Positions 53,620 to 64,000 of a DNA stretch of 64,000 nt are shown one piece after another (the first letter of the stretch is position 1; each line of letters begins with the position of its first letter). The translations under genes were made by a program, and so were the position numbers. The notes beneath the pieces were generated by a model. That model made no database searches. It saw only the letters and a program-made list of their open reading frames with translations, and was not told the DNA's origin. The DNA comes from Engraulis encrasicolus. Lineage: Eukaryota > Chordata > Actinopteri > Clupeiformes > Engraulidae. The DNA lies in NCBI RefSeq assembly GCF_034702125.1, contig NC_085870.1, positions 4,560,753-4,624,752 on the forward strand. The letters run 5' to 3'.

Positions 53620-53664
53620 TTAATCCTTATTTCTCTTACTTCTACATCACAATAATTAATCTTG

Positions 53665-54012
53665 TCCTGTGTGAGATTTATTTCCAGAATTCATGCTGCC
53701 CATTCACTAATGTTACCTTTTTTATGAATACTTACCACCAGCATCAAATTCTAAGTATTCATTATGACTGGAAAAATTGCACTTTTCATACATGAAATGG
53801 GGGATCTTCTCCATGGTCTGCCATTTTGAATTTCCAAAAATAGCCATTTTTAGCTGCAAAAATGACTGCACTTGGATCATACTTGAAAATATTTGTTTAT
53901 TATTTAGTAAACTTCCATGTAAAGATCAAATTTGGCAATAGGCAGCCCAGTTTCAATGAGCAGCATAGTTGCAGTAACTTTTTTGACCATTTCCTGCACA
54001 GTGTCCCTTTAA
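53665..54012. mobile_element. TTAA-type MITE, family AAAGGGACACTGTG, copy 3
   Basis: The right end GCACAGTGTCCCTTTAA is intact. The left terminus has lost AAAGGGACA and begins CCTGTGTGAGATTTATTTCC. The body matches copies at 28436 and 36477. Confidence 0.85.
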
Positions 54013-55068
54013 CCTACTGACAGTTTGCGAAATATGATCTAATTTGTGGCCAGGATGTATTGTGGTTAGCTTAGGCCTGGACATCTGGCGGTACAATCCG
54101 GAGTTTAGGGAACTTCCTCACATGGTCTCTGGTATTGGTCTAGAAGTGATCTATTGCTTGTTAACGGTCCTGTGTACCTCCATTTGCTGGTTAGTTTTTG
54201 CATGTACTCTCTGCATGACCTTTTTGACCTTTTTCTGTTAGTGTATGCCCTATGCCAAAGCTCACATGTTATATTCCTACACTACTCTACTAGTACCATG
54301 TGTTCAGCGTATTAAGAAACTATACACTGTCGAACCCACCAAACAGTAGGTAGGCCTACACACAACACAGTCATTTTTGCAGCAACCACAATCAATGGTA
54401 GCAACTCATGAACTCAAATAATTGGAAAGATTATTATTGCGAAGGCGGCTTTGAAGGCCAATGTGGGTCGTGGCCATGAGGACACGTTGGCCTGCCCCCT
54501 AGGGCCCTCTGGCCCCCCGGGCCTGGGCCCAGTAGGCCCGTGTATTAATCCACCCCTGCACGTTTTATATTAGCCTATTGAATTAGTAATTGAATGAGTA
54601 GTGTATCTTCATCAACAAAGTTTGTTTGGACTCAATATCATACTACCAGTGACTACCAAATGTGGCTTTTTGATTAGGCTAAAAACAGCAAGTGTTGACT
54701 CAATTTTAGGAAACAGACAAGGTCATGGACAATTGAAGCTAAGTAACAAAAATGTTGAAAGACTCAAACATTTCTCACTTTTCATCTGGCATACTAAGTG
54801 TGGTCATAATTTAGCATGGCAGGATACACAGCATATCTCACATATCACAAAACAGACGCTGTTGAGTCGACCGCTGATTCTCGTCCGTTCCACTTACATT
54901 ATGAGCCAAACAAGACTACTGCACTGTACAGATATGAGGAACTCCACCCAGACGTTAAATTATTTCCCTTCACAATGTCCAATGGTTGTGTATTTTCAGC
55001 ATGTTTCTCTGTGTTTATAAACACATTTAAAAGTGTTAAATAACGCTGCTTAAAATGTGATGTTTAAT
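54013..55068. other. No gene seen
   Basis: 54465-54548 has GGGCCC-rich sequence resembling pieces at 36055-36110. The frame 54601-55020 is open for 139 codons but has no recognisable feature and no splice context. Confidence 0.35.
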
Positions 55069-55502
55069 TTAAAGGAACAGACCACCCTTTTTTGATTTTC
55101 ACATATTTGCAGTATTTCCAAGCATTATTTATGAATGTGCATATAATTTTCGTCTATGTGTTTGCATTGCCCCGTTTAACAGTATAGCCACATTAGGCAT
55201 AGCAATGCAAGTCTATGGTACAAAATAAAACACAATCAAATGTACTTATAAACCATTTTAAAATTAATGTAAAATTCACTGGAGTGTAAAACGGCAATTT
55301 AATTCCGTCCAGTGACCACTTGTGGCTTGATGCTAAAGATACCAGTTACTTCCAGTGATTATGCTAAGCTATGCTAATAATTCTGATCAAATAAATCTAA
55401 GTACTGAAAACACTGAGACGAAAATGATATGCACATTCATGAATAATGTTGGGAAATACTGCAAATATGTGAAAATCAAAAAAGGGTGGTCTGTTCCTTT
55501 AA
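55069..55502. mobile_element. TTAA-type MITE with about 50-bp inverted ends
   Basis: It starts TTAAAGGAACAGACCACCCT and ends AGGGTGGTCTGTTCCTTTAA. Complementarity extends through GATTTTCACATATTTGCAGT to the ATTTCC position. Confidence 0.88.
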
Positions 55503-56014
55503 GACCGTTCCATTCCATGAATTTAACGTTTACATGTCGCTTATTTATGCAGCCAACGACTAACCTCCTAAGAAAAAGACACTAGTGGAACCTGTTGAGG
55601 TGGCCTGTTAATGTAATATATGCAACCATGCCCTATGGAATGTTCTAATCAGACTGATCCATCTCGAAAGACAGGCTTGGCACTTGTCTATTTTCTGAAA
55701 GACATTTCCTATGCACCGGGCTTTCACGTGTTCACATATTGGCGTGCTTGTCTGGAATATTTCGACTAACTGGTGTCCAGGTAATAAAGTCTCTCTCACA
55801 ACACCAGCTACATAGGGCCATAAGTGGTTTGAAATTTACAACTTCCATGTGTTATCGTCACAGACATTGGCCTCCTTGTTTCCTCCCTGGACAAAAAATG
55901 GATACAGATAACAATGTATGTGGTTACACTGGGGCCGGGTTTAACCTCCCATCACTGATAGCCCCCCTCAACACTGTATTGGGATGGCACATTCTACTTG
56001 CACTAATTCAAAAC

Positions 56015-56015
<1 letters not shown>
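55503..56015. other. No gene seen
   Basis: Intergenic sequence without a supportable coding frame. Confidence 0.3.
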
Positions 56016-56100
<85 letters not shown>

Positions 56101-56115
56101 CATTAGGATTTAGCA

Positions 56116-56205
<90 letters not shown>

Positions 56206-56206
56206 C
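56016..56206. repeat. (AC)n facing (GT)n, long dinucleotide inverted repeat
   Basis: About 41 AC units (56016-56099), a 17-base spacer, then about 44 GT units (56116-56204). Single strands could form a hairpin of about 80 bp. Confidence 0.95.
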
Positions 56207-56860
56207 TAAAAAGCGAAATAACTGAATGTATGTGGTTGCACTGGGACCGGGTTGAATGTCAGGGTTCTTTTTTAAATTCAACTGACAGCATCTCTAGGTA
56301 ACGCCTGTCTGTTCCCATTTATGCAAATGGCATAGACAAAACGCAAACCTGTAACTGCCAAAGGGATGCCCGACCTTGCACACCATTTCAACATATCAAC
56401 ACTATTGGCAAAACAAGAATCAACTATTTTTGGTTTACGTGAATATATCACATCATACACATCATACTCCTCGTCCTTTACTGGGAATAATTAGACACAC
56501 CAGATAGCAGAAAAACACACACAAACATAATTTGGTCCCGAACACAGTTGTGTGCTAGCTAACACAGTTGTGTGCTAGCTAACACACCTGCTCACACACA
56601 CCCAATGATCATAAACAAGCAACAACATAAATAAGCTTTTGACTCAACCTGTTTTGAAGTGTAAAAGCAACCACTGGACTTGTCGCCGGGTGATGGCTCT
56701 GCTGCTGGCCCTGGCTGTGTGTGTGTGTGTGTTTGCCTCGTTCTTTCCCTCTCTCCCAGAGGGGAGTGGCAGGCATGTCACATGTCCTCCTTGCACCTGG
56801 GAACTGCTCACTTTTGATGTTAAGGGAGTGGCAGTGGGGTGAGCACAGTATGGGAGGCGT
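56207..56860. other. No gene seen
   Basis: It contains a short tandem duplication AACACAGTTGTGTGCTAGCT (twice, 56542-56581). No exon was recognised. Confidence 0.4.

Positions 56861-56861
<1 letters not shown>

Positions 56862-56923
<62 letters not shown>
56862..56923 (+). repeat. (CT)n microsatellite
   Basis: About 31 CT units. Confidence 0.95.
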
Positions 56924-56927
<4 letters not shown>

Positions 56928-57145
56928 GTGAAGAAGGCACACCGATCCCAGTCACTTTTGCCAGAGTCTTTCTTCTCTTCTTTGTTCTATAGACCTGCAT
57001 GCCTAAATGTCAAGTGACTGTATGCACAAGCCTTCAGGACGACAGCTGCAGGTGTGTGGCAGGAACACATTCGCCCCAAATACAAAACAAAAAAATTGTT
57101 TTTTGTTTGTTTGTTTACAGATTAATTTAAAACGTACTCTTGTGC

Positions 57146-57189
<44 letters not shown>

Positions 57190-57203
57190 GCGTGTGTGTG
57201 TGT
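57146..57203 (+). repeat. (TG)n microsatellite with TGCG interruptions
   Basis: TG repeats with a TGCGTGTGCG block near the right end. Confidence 0.95.
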
Positions 57204-57313
57204 CATAGTCCTATCTTTAATGTCACAAATTCCTGTGCATCACAAATTTTACATCTGCTATGGTTTTAATAATGCATCAATAAAAACATTTAATTTAACG
57301 GTTGTCTATTGTC

Positions 57314-57400
<87 letters not shown>

Positions 57401-57414
57401 AATAAAATAAATGA

Positions 57415-57476
<62 letters not shown>

Positions 57477-57506
57477 TATTGTTATTTTTATTATTATTAT
57501 TATTAT

Positions 57507-57538
<32 letters not shown>

Positions 57539-57540
57539 TT
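57314..57540 (+). repeat. Compound trinucleotide array (AAT, AAG, AAT, TTA, GTA)
   Basis: Successive blocks are (AAT)n 57317-57371, (AAG)n 57372-57401, (AAT)n 57419-57475, (TTA)n 57486-57508 and (GTA)n 57509-57538. The poly-Asn/poly-Leu frames across it are artefacts of the repeat. Confidence 0.95.
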
Positions 57541-57556
57541 ATGTATCAATAAATAC

Positions 57557-57705
57557 CCCCAGGGTTCTTCAAGGAACCTTTCAAAAGGGTTCCTCAAGGA
57601 ACCTTTCTATAAGGGTTCCTTGAGGAACCTCTCTGAATCAAAAAGGTTCCTCCCCAGTGGCAATGGTGAGGAACCCTAAAAGGTTCCTCGAGGAACCTGC
57701 TATTC
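57557..57705. repeat. Cluster of GGTTCCTC(G/A)AGGAACC palindromes
   Basis: AGGGTTCCTCAAGGAACC, AGGGTTCCTTGAGGAACC, AAGGTTCCTCGAGGAACC and partial copies follow each other. The outermost arms also pair. It is a MITE-like palindromic cluster. Confidence 0.85.
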
Positions 57706-59470
57706 TAAGAGTGCACAGTAATCAGTGTGCAGTGTTTTCTGAACCTGCCACCATGGACCTACAGTACATTGCCTATGCACTTTTTTCAATTGTGTGTATG
57801 TTGCCTAGCAGCCAGTGAAGCTGACCTGATCTGACCTCTTCATTAGAGCCTCAAACAGCCCTGTATTCTTACTGCCCTTGAGCCTGGGCATTCAATTTTG
57901 CACTCTGACCGTGACACAGTGTTAGTGTATGGTAATAAAGTCTTATCATGCCCTCTCTTGCTCTGCTTCCCTTCTTCCAGGCCCTACGAACATGCCGATT
58001 ATGTGAACAAAACTAAACAACGAGTTCATTTGGCAGTTCACAACGAGACCACAACAAGCAGATCAGGGTATAATGGCTTTCATGAAAGGAGAGAAATATT
58101 TGAGATGCAGAGAACCTGCTCGTTCGTGTTTTCAGAACTCTCTCAGTTTCACCCTTCTACTACGGCCGTTTTTTAATGAGAAGACACTGGGATGGAAAAT
58201 TACAGGAGCCACATCGTTTCTTATCAGAGGCAACATTGAGATGCAGCATCCTAATCACGCAGCTCCCTGGTGAACACATCTAGGCTGAAGGAGCAGAGTT
58301 TAACAGAAAAGGAACAGAGTGAAACAGCATACCGGTATGAAGAAACAAATGAAAAAGTGAATATAGAGCAAAGTCTTTGCTATAGATAATAATTATTTCT
58401 ACACCGAGACAGCTTGGTGTGACATCTCTCTGAGACTTGAGGCTCTCAGAGGTAACATCATTACATTATTATTACATGACATGATATTACATCAATGGGC
58501 ATCTAGAGAAATTCAATACGGTTTACAACAAACGTGTGTTCTGCCACTTACTTTGTCATCTTATCTTGTTGTTTCTTGAGCAGTCTCCATGACTCTTTGT
58601 AACCGCACCTACAGAGTTCAGAAGCCTGTAAAAGTAGGCCCTACATGCGAGTTACGGTTATAGTAGGACTATGTCCCAGTACACACGCTGTAGCGTAACT
58701 CTTCCTATTTCCCATTCATATACATAGATTTCCCGGCAACATCACTATGGTAACAACTTAGCATGCAAGGGGCAGAAAGCTGCGCAGTTCACTATTGTTT
58801 TCTATCAACACTGTGGATAACTTGTCTGATAAAGTGGAATTTTAAGATGCTGATCTATTTTCAACTGTACTTGCAGAGTTAGTTATGTGATCGGGATGGT
58901 TTGTATACCTTGCACAGGGCATCCGTTTTTTAGGAAATTTAGGCTTTAATGAGTTTAAGGTTTTTTTGTGATAAAGCAGGTTGCTGCAAGCATTTTGATA
59001 TATTGTTATTGTAACAGACCTTAGCAAAATCATAATGCTATTGAATAAGCTTATACACTGGAAAGGGCATTCATATTCAATAACCGAATTACTACTAACT
59101 TCCAACGGTAATTATATCCTAGTTGTTTTAAAACTAGCCTACACTATGTGTCATTAAAATGTGTCCAAACATACAGTACATCATGATATTATAAGATGTG
59201 ACATGTTAGAACATTTTGCTGAATGAATATGCACACACAGCCAAGCTTGATTAGTGCAGCTAAAAGAATGTTGTGGTCACTGCGTAAGAGGAAGTTATGG
59301 GAGTTATGTAAATCAGCCCTGCAGACTAACCTGCTCTCTAAACATGGAGCTGCATCTGTACGTATGCACCTCTCTCTGTACAGACTGGATGTGAATGTGT
59401 TTGTTCGTTTGTGCGCTTGAGATATGCATGTGACTGTGTAAGATTTTTGATGAACGATATGGGGACGTGT
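57706..59470 (+). other. No gene recognised; one exon-like segment
   Basis: At 57981 a good acceptor (CTTCCCTTCTTCCAG) precedes an open frame reading PYEHADYVNKTKQRVHLAV. I cannot match it to any protein and see no donor that would settle its end. Nothing else was supported. Confidence 0.2.
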
Positions 59471-59474
59471 GTGC

Positions 59475-59595
<121 letters not shown>

Positions 59596-59605
59596 AATGT
59601 GTGTG

Positions 59606-59855
59606 CAGAGCCGTAACCAGACATGTTCAAATACTGAGGTCAAAGTGTGCTGCACTGTACATTTAGAATACTACAACACTTCAGTCAAACTGTTAAGTTT
59701 GTTTTCATTAATCACTGCCTTGAGGATGAATGGAGTTGGCGTATATACGGACTGAATTTATCATATATCGATTTTCATCACAGATAAATTTTACATTACT
59801 GAAAAAAATACTGAGGACATGACCTCTGTGTCCTCAATGGTAGTTACGGCCGTGT
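59606..59855. repeat. Dispersed repeat A, copy 2
   Basis: It runs from GAGCCGTAACCAGACATG to GGTAGTTACGGCC. It shares CAAAC(T/C)(C/G)TTAAGTT, GGACTGAATTTATCAT and GAGGACATGACCTCTGTGTC with 17105-17392. Confidence 0.75.
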
Positions 59856-59860
59856 GTGTG

Positions 59861-59863
<3 letters not shown>

Positions 59864-59902
<39 letters not shown>
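59864..59902 (+). repeat. (TCTG)n microsatellite
   Basis: About ten TCTG tetranucleotides directly after repeat A. Confidence 0.95.
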
Positions 59903-59903
<1 letters not shown>

Positions 59904-61460
59904 GTGTCACACATTCATATTCAGTAAGCTAAGCCTTACCTTATCAATATATGCCCTTAAAGTTTAAAGTTAAAAGTTTAAAGTTAAACCTTAAAGTTAA
60001 AGGTGCTCTCTGTTCTTTTAAATAATATCTATGTCCACCCAATGGAAATGTGTGGGAAGGCCATCTTGGTCCATTAATTTTGCACTCCAACTGCCTTACT
60101 TTCCAGACACACTGTACTATGTGAAGAGCAAGGTGGAACTACCTTCATCTTTAACGTTTTTTAGGCTACTGTATACCAAATGGGCGCAGTTGTTATTGGA
60201 GCTACCATGGAGGTAGTATAAGAACTGGAGAGAGTGAATAAGTCCCGCCTCCAATCATTTCAATGGGAAATGCTAGGCTAGTGAATTCAGCCAAAATTGA
60301 ACAAATTTTTCGTTTCCGCCGACAGTTTACTCAGCCAATTACGTGCCACGTTATTGTCTGACTTACGGCTAATCATAAAGCTATATGGAAGACGTGCATT
60401 GGATGCATGGAGGTGCCCAACCACAGACCTGTAAAGGTGGCGCACCCACCAATCATCATGAGCGAAGTGGATGTTGGAAATGCGAAAATTATGACTTGCT
60501 AATCGGCAAGCTAACCAGCCAAATCCTGCCTCCCTGGGAGCCATATCACTGCATTCTCAAATCTCGGGTCATATAACCCTGATTTTTAAAAAAAGAGGAA
60601 GTCCAAGCCACTCTTCGGTACAGGGTATTTTTGTCTGTAAATTTGTGAATTATTAAGTGAAAAAAAAGTGATGAATTACAGTAATTAATTACTTTTGTAA
60701 TGCATTACTCCCAACACTGTTTACAGTAGGCCTACGTATCCTGCTTAAAAGGCAACTTAATAGGCAACAAAATACGTACATTGGTGGTAGCCCAGACTAC
60801 TGAAGAAACTAGACCAAAATTGTTGAATAGAAAAGCAAATACAGTAGGCCTACATGAAATAATAGAATGTCACTATTCACATGTACATTTGAAGAATTCA
60901 GATGCAAAACCCCCTAAGTGCCTTTTCAGAAAATAATCTTAATTCATTTGTATTTAATACAAAGCTATCAAAATTGCACATTCTGTATTTTATTTATGTA
61001 ATATAACTATTTATATGTATTATCAAGTACATGAATGTAAACCAAACCAACAACAGGGTTTCTCTAAAAATATAGAAGTGCAGGTCTTCAGAAATGGAGT
61101 TAGGGTTTTTTGCATTTGAACTCTTCAATTGCACAATGGGCACAGGTTGTTATAGTTTTGCAACACATTGCATTTTAAATATGTTTTGACTGTGAATGTG
61201 AGAAAAACTGATCAAGAACACTGATCCTGCTGATCCACTGATTTCTATGTGCAATACTTTGATAAATTAATTTAATAAATGGTTTTGTATTTTAATCATT
61301 TGTCTGGTCTTTTAATTGTTTAAGGTAAGACACATAATGAGTTCTGTAAGGATGTAGGTGTTCGGCAAACTGAAAAAAACCCTCAGGACCAGGTAGAAAG
61401 CTATATCTGTGAAAGGGAGCCACCTAGCATCAACAGTGTGCGCACTAGGCCACAGAAAGG
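59903..61460. other. No gene seen
   Basis: 59957-60003 is a short run of AAAGTTTAAAGTTAAA units. The remainder is AT-rich with no supportable exon. Confidence 0.4.
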
Positions 61461-61599
<139 letters not shown>

Positions 61600-61600
<1 letters not shown>

Positions 61601-61935
61601 AGTACCAGGAACTGCACCTTACCTGCACTACCTCAGTCCTGGAACCTATACCTCTTGTATTGTTATTTGTACTGTACTTCACTGTTATTTATATTATTGT
61701 AGTGCCTTCTTATTTATCTTATCTTATCTCTGTTACATGTTCAATGTTAAATGTTAAATGTTAAATATTCATTCATACTTTATTTATTATTGTCCATTGT
61801 TACCAGTCCATCACTGTTACCTGACCTGTCTGCACTTATGTCAGTTGTATATGTCTTGTCCTGGCATGTCCTTGTATGTCTTGTGCATATGATGAAAGTG
61901 ACAATAAAAGCTAACTTGACTTGACTTGATGTAAA
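61600..61935 (+). repeat. LINE 3' end with a (TTGAC)n tail
   Basis: It has 3'-UTR-like sequence, a TTCAATGTTAAATGTTAAATG run, then GTGACAATAAAAGCTAACTT and a tail of CTTGA repeats. The same ACTTGACTTGACTTGAC tail occurs at 17412-17430. No ORF is left. Confidence 0.6.
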
Positions 61936-62074
61936 TTATGTAAATGAATGTGATTGTGAGACGGCGTGTAAAGTGTCAAAAATAGCAGCAAAAAAGTTGC
62001 AATGTGGACTGACAGTCTAGCAGCTTATCACGAGTCACACAGTGCGCAGAATATCCGCACAACGAGTCTCGAGT

Positions 62075-62440
62075 ATGTGTGTGTGTGTGTGCGTATGCGT
62101 GTGTGAACTGCGTGTGTGCATATGTGTGTGCGTATGGGTGTGCGTACGTGTGTATGTGTCTATGCAAGCGCACACGACACTGTGTGTGTGTGTGCGTATG
62201 TGCTGATAGGTGCTTATGAGAGAGTTAGCGTGTGTGCGTGTGTGTATGTGCATGTGTATACGTGTGTGGATGAGTGTGTGTGCTTGTGTGTGTGTGTGTA
62301 TGTGCGTGTGTGGATGATTGTGTGTGTTTGTGTGTGTGTATGTGCATGTGTAAACATGTGTGGATGTGCGTGTGCGTGTGCGTGTGCGTGTGCGTGTGCG
62401 TGTGCGTGTGTGTGTGTGCGTGTGTGTGTGTGTGTGTGTG
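62075..62440 (+). repeat. Irregular (TG)n-rich tract, about 360 bp
   Basis: TG repeats with GCG, ATG and CAT interruptions, including a (TGCGTG)n block at 62365-62410. The open frames across it are repeat artefacts. Confidence 0.95.
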
Positions 62441-62599
62441 CCAAAGAGAGAGAGAGGAAAACAAAAGAGGAGGTGCAGGGGAGATAGCCACAGAGGAGAG
62501 AAGCAGGGCTGTGCAGGCAGAGAAATAGGGCCCGGGCACTTTAGGGCGAAAGGGCCAACCTCATAAATACCGACGCAGAACTGACTGACCGGTGGGCTC

Positions 62600-62700
62600 T
62601 GCACCCTCGTGGGGCCCTATTTTCAGAAATATTATTAAAAAAAACATTATTATTATTTTATTTGTTTACATTTCTGAAAATAGGGGCCCACGAGGGTCCA
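62600..62700. repeat. Inverted repeat GGGCCCTATTTTCAGAAAT
   Basis: 62604-62632 (CCCTCGTGGGGCCCTATTTT ...) pairs with 62672-62698 (TTTCTGAAAATAGGGGCCCA, CGAGGG) around an AT-rich loop. An outer pair GGCCCGGGCACTTTAG / AGTGGGAAATGCCCGG suggests a larger fold-back element (62528-62722). Confidence 0.8.
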
Positions 62701-63119
62701 GGGCCCAGTGGGAAATGCCCGGTAGGTCAGATGGCCAGTCCAGCCCAGGAGAGAAGAGGAAGAAGAGAAGAGGAAATACAAGCTTGAGCTTGACTGCGTT
62801 CCAATATGCGACCTTGCCTCCTCCACTTGTGCTTGTGGCCTCGTACCAGGAAGTAATATGTCACGATGACATCACTGACAACAGCATTATATTTCCATAT
62901 CTTGCAAAAGCTCAATTGTAAAGTCTTTTTCTCATTTGCAATTGGGATGGTGAATGAAAAACAGTCCCCCAAAAGTTGTTGTGGCGAAGCTAACTCTGGG
63001 AAACTTTATTGTTTTCTCCACGTAGGAGGGGCCAGGAGGCGGGGCGAGGCCACAAGCACAAGTGGAGGAAGCAAGGTTGCATATTGGAATGCATACCTTG
63101 TATGTGTGTAGAAGGGGCC

Positions 63120-63640
63120 TCAGGAGAATGAAGCTTGATGAGGAGAAATGAGGAAGTGTGAGGAGGAGGAGGTGGAGGGACAGAGGAGGAGAAGGAGGAG
63201 TAGGCGGGGAGGGGGACAGAGGAGTGGGATGAGGAGGAGTAGGTGGGGAGGGGGACAGAGGAGTGGGAGGAGTAGGCGGGTTGGGTGACAGAGGAGGAGG
63301 AGGAGGAGGAGGAGTAGGCGGGGAGGGGGACAGAGGAGGAGGAGGAGTAGGCGGGGAGGGGGACAGAGGAGTGGGATGAGGAAGTGTTGGGAGAGAATAG
63401 TACGACTGAGAGAAAGAAAAAAACAAACGATGGTGATCAGAGGAGGAGGAGGGTGGAGGGACAGGATGAGAGGGTGAGGAGGAGGAGGAGGAGGTGGAGA
63501 GACAGAGGAGTAGGAGGAGGAGGCGTTGGGGAGACAGAGGAGGAGGAGGAGGCTGGGAGGAAAGACAGAGGTGACAGAGGCTGGTGTGGGACAGAGGAGC
63601 AGGAGGAGGAGGTGTGAAGGACGGAGGAAAAGGAAGGATA
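63120..63640 (+). repeat. Polypurine minisatellite, GAGGAGTAGGCGGGGAGGGG type
   Basis: Tandem units of roughly 40-50 bp are almost pure G+A on the plus strand (GGGGGACAGAGGAGTGGGAT, GAGGAGGAG). Long mirror-symmetric purine runs can form triplex or G-quadruplex structures. Confidence 0.9.
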
Positions 63641-63828
63641 TAGGTTCAGCAAAGAGATACAGGGCGTGTGTGCAAGTTGTCTCTTTGACCCGGATAGAGA
63701 GTCAACCGTCACAACAAGAGACAAGCAATGTACGACAGGAGTATGCAAACAATATAATACACAGCCAATATGTCTTCCAGATGCGGAAGCACCTAAATGT
63801 ACACAGAGCACCAGACAAGCAAATGTAC

Positions 63829-64000
63829 CAGGGCTTGACATTAACTTTTTCGCTTGTCGGCCACTGTGGCTACTGGTTTTCCCGAGTCACTAGCCATCCA
63901 GCTATTCTACTAGCCACAAATGTTTTTTTTTGTTGCCAAACGTGCGTTCACCAGACTACCCACACCACAGACACCAGTTACAGTCAGATTACACAATGTA
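63829..64000. mobile_element. Left end of a hAT element running out of the window
   Basis: CAGGGCTTGACATTAACTTT has the CAGGGNNT form of hAT ends. The other end would be past 64000, so neither the target duplication nor any transposase can be checked. Confidence 0.45.

Noticed and set aside
57302..57679. Long frames of poly-Asn/Lys and poly-Leu
   Set aside because: They only translate trinucleotide repeats.
62035..62604. 189-codon frame and others across TG/CA tracts (also 16468, 56003, 59313, 61312)
   Set aside because: Low-complexity His-Thr or Val-Cys peptides from dinucleotide repeats, no domain.
63120..63640. Proline-rich protein on the minus strand (62932-63426)
   Set aside because: It is the complement of the polypurine minisatellite.

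Overview
This window is vertebrate nuclear DNA, most likely from a ray-finned fish. Coding sequence is sparse and split by GT/AG introns. Long (CA)n, (GA)n and trinucleotide microsatellites are common. Recently active fish-type transposons are dense: hAT, piggyBac-like TTAA elements, Harbinger, a Crypton-type recombinase, L2-type LINEs, tRNA-derived SINEs and a Ty3/gypsy relic. I see no prokaryotic gene, no RNA gene beyond SINE heads, and no CRISPR array.

Layout. 1-4.74 kb is a broken Ty3/gypsy element (gag, protease, RT, RNase H, integrase, candidate 3' LTR) cut open by a SINE, a telomere-repeat MITE and a hAT MITE. 5.4-9.87 kb is bounded by TTAA-type inverted ends and holds a frameshifted tyrosine-recombinase gene on the minus strand. 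10.2-12.8 kb holds the last three recognisable exons of an EXTL2-like glycosyltransferase (plus strand). Its introns carry a fold-back element and a second telomere-repeat MITE. 12.8-24 kb is non-coding: a satellite split by a 1.5 kb hAT element, SINE and LINE pieces, and several MITEs. 24.1-26.4 kb is a 5'-truncated L2-type LINE with one internal stop.

The main host gene is on the minus strand from about 52.8 kb down to 29.5 kb: a HELZ2-like (helicase with zinc finger 2) gene. I could place 19 coding exons whose splice phases all fit. They total 7512 nt, i.e. 2503 codons plus stop. The order is N-terminal Cys-rich segments, UPF1-like helicase 1, an RNB (RNase II-like) domain and UPF1-like helicase 2. 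Intron 14 (7.3 kb) holds a Harbinger relic with a Myb-like gene, a LINE fragment, a hAT element with a transposase tail and minisatellites. In mammals HELZ2 is an interferon-induced protein and nuclear-receptor co-activator, and has been reported to restrain LINE-1.

53-64 kb contains no gene I recognise, only microsatellites, MITEs, LINE tails and a polypurine minisatellite.

The most unusual items are the pair of 10-bp-TSD MITEs whose interior is an inherited irregular telomere-like array, the tyrosine recombinase inside TTAA-type ends, and a strong excess of the palindrome TAGGCCTA across unrelated sequence.
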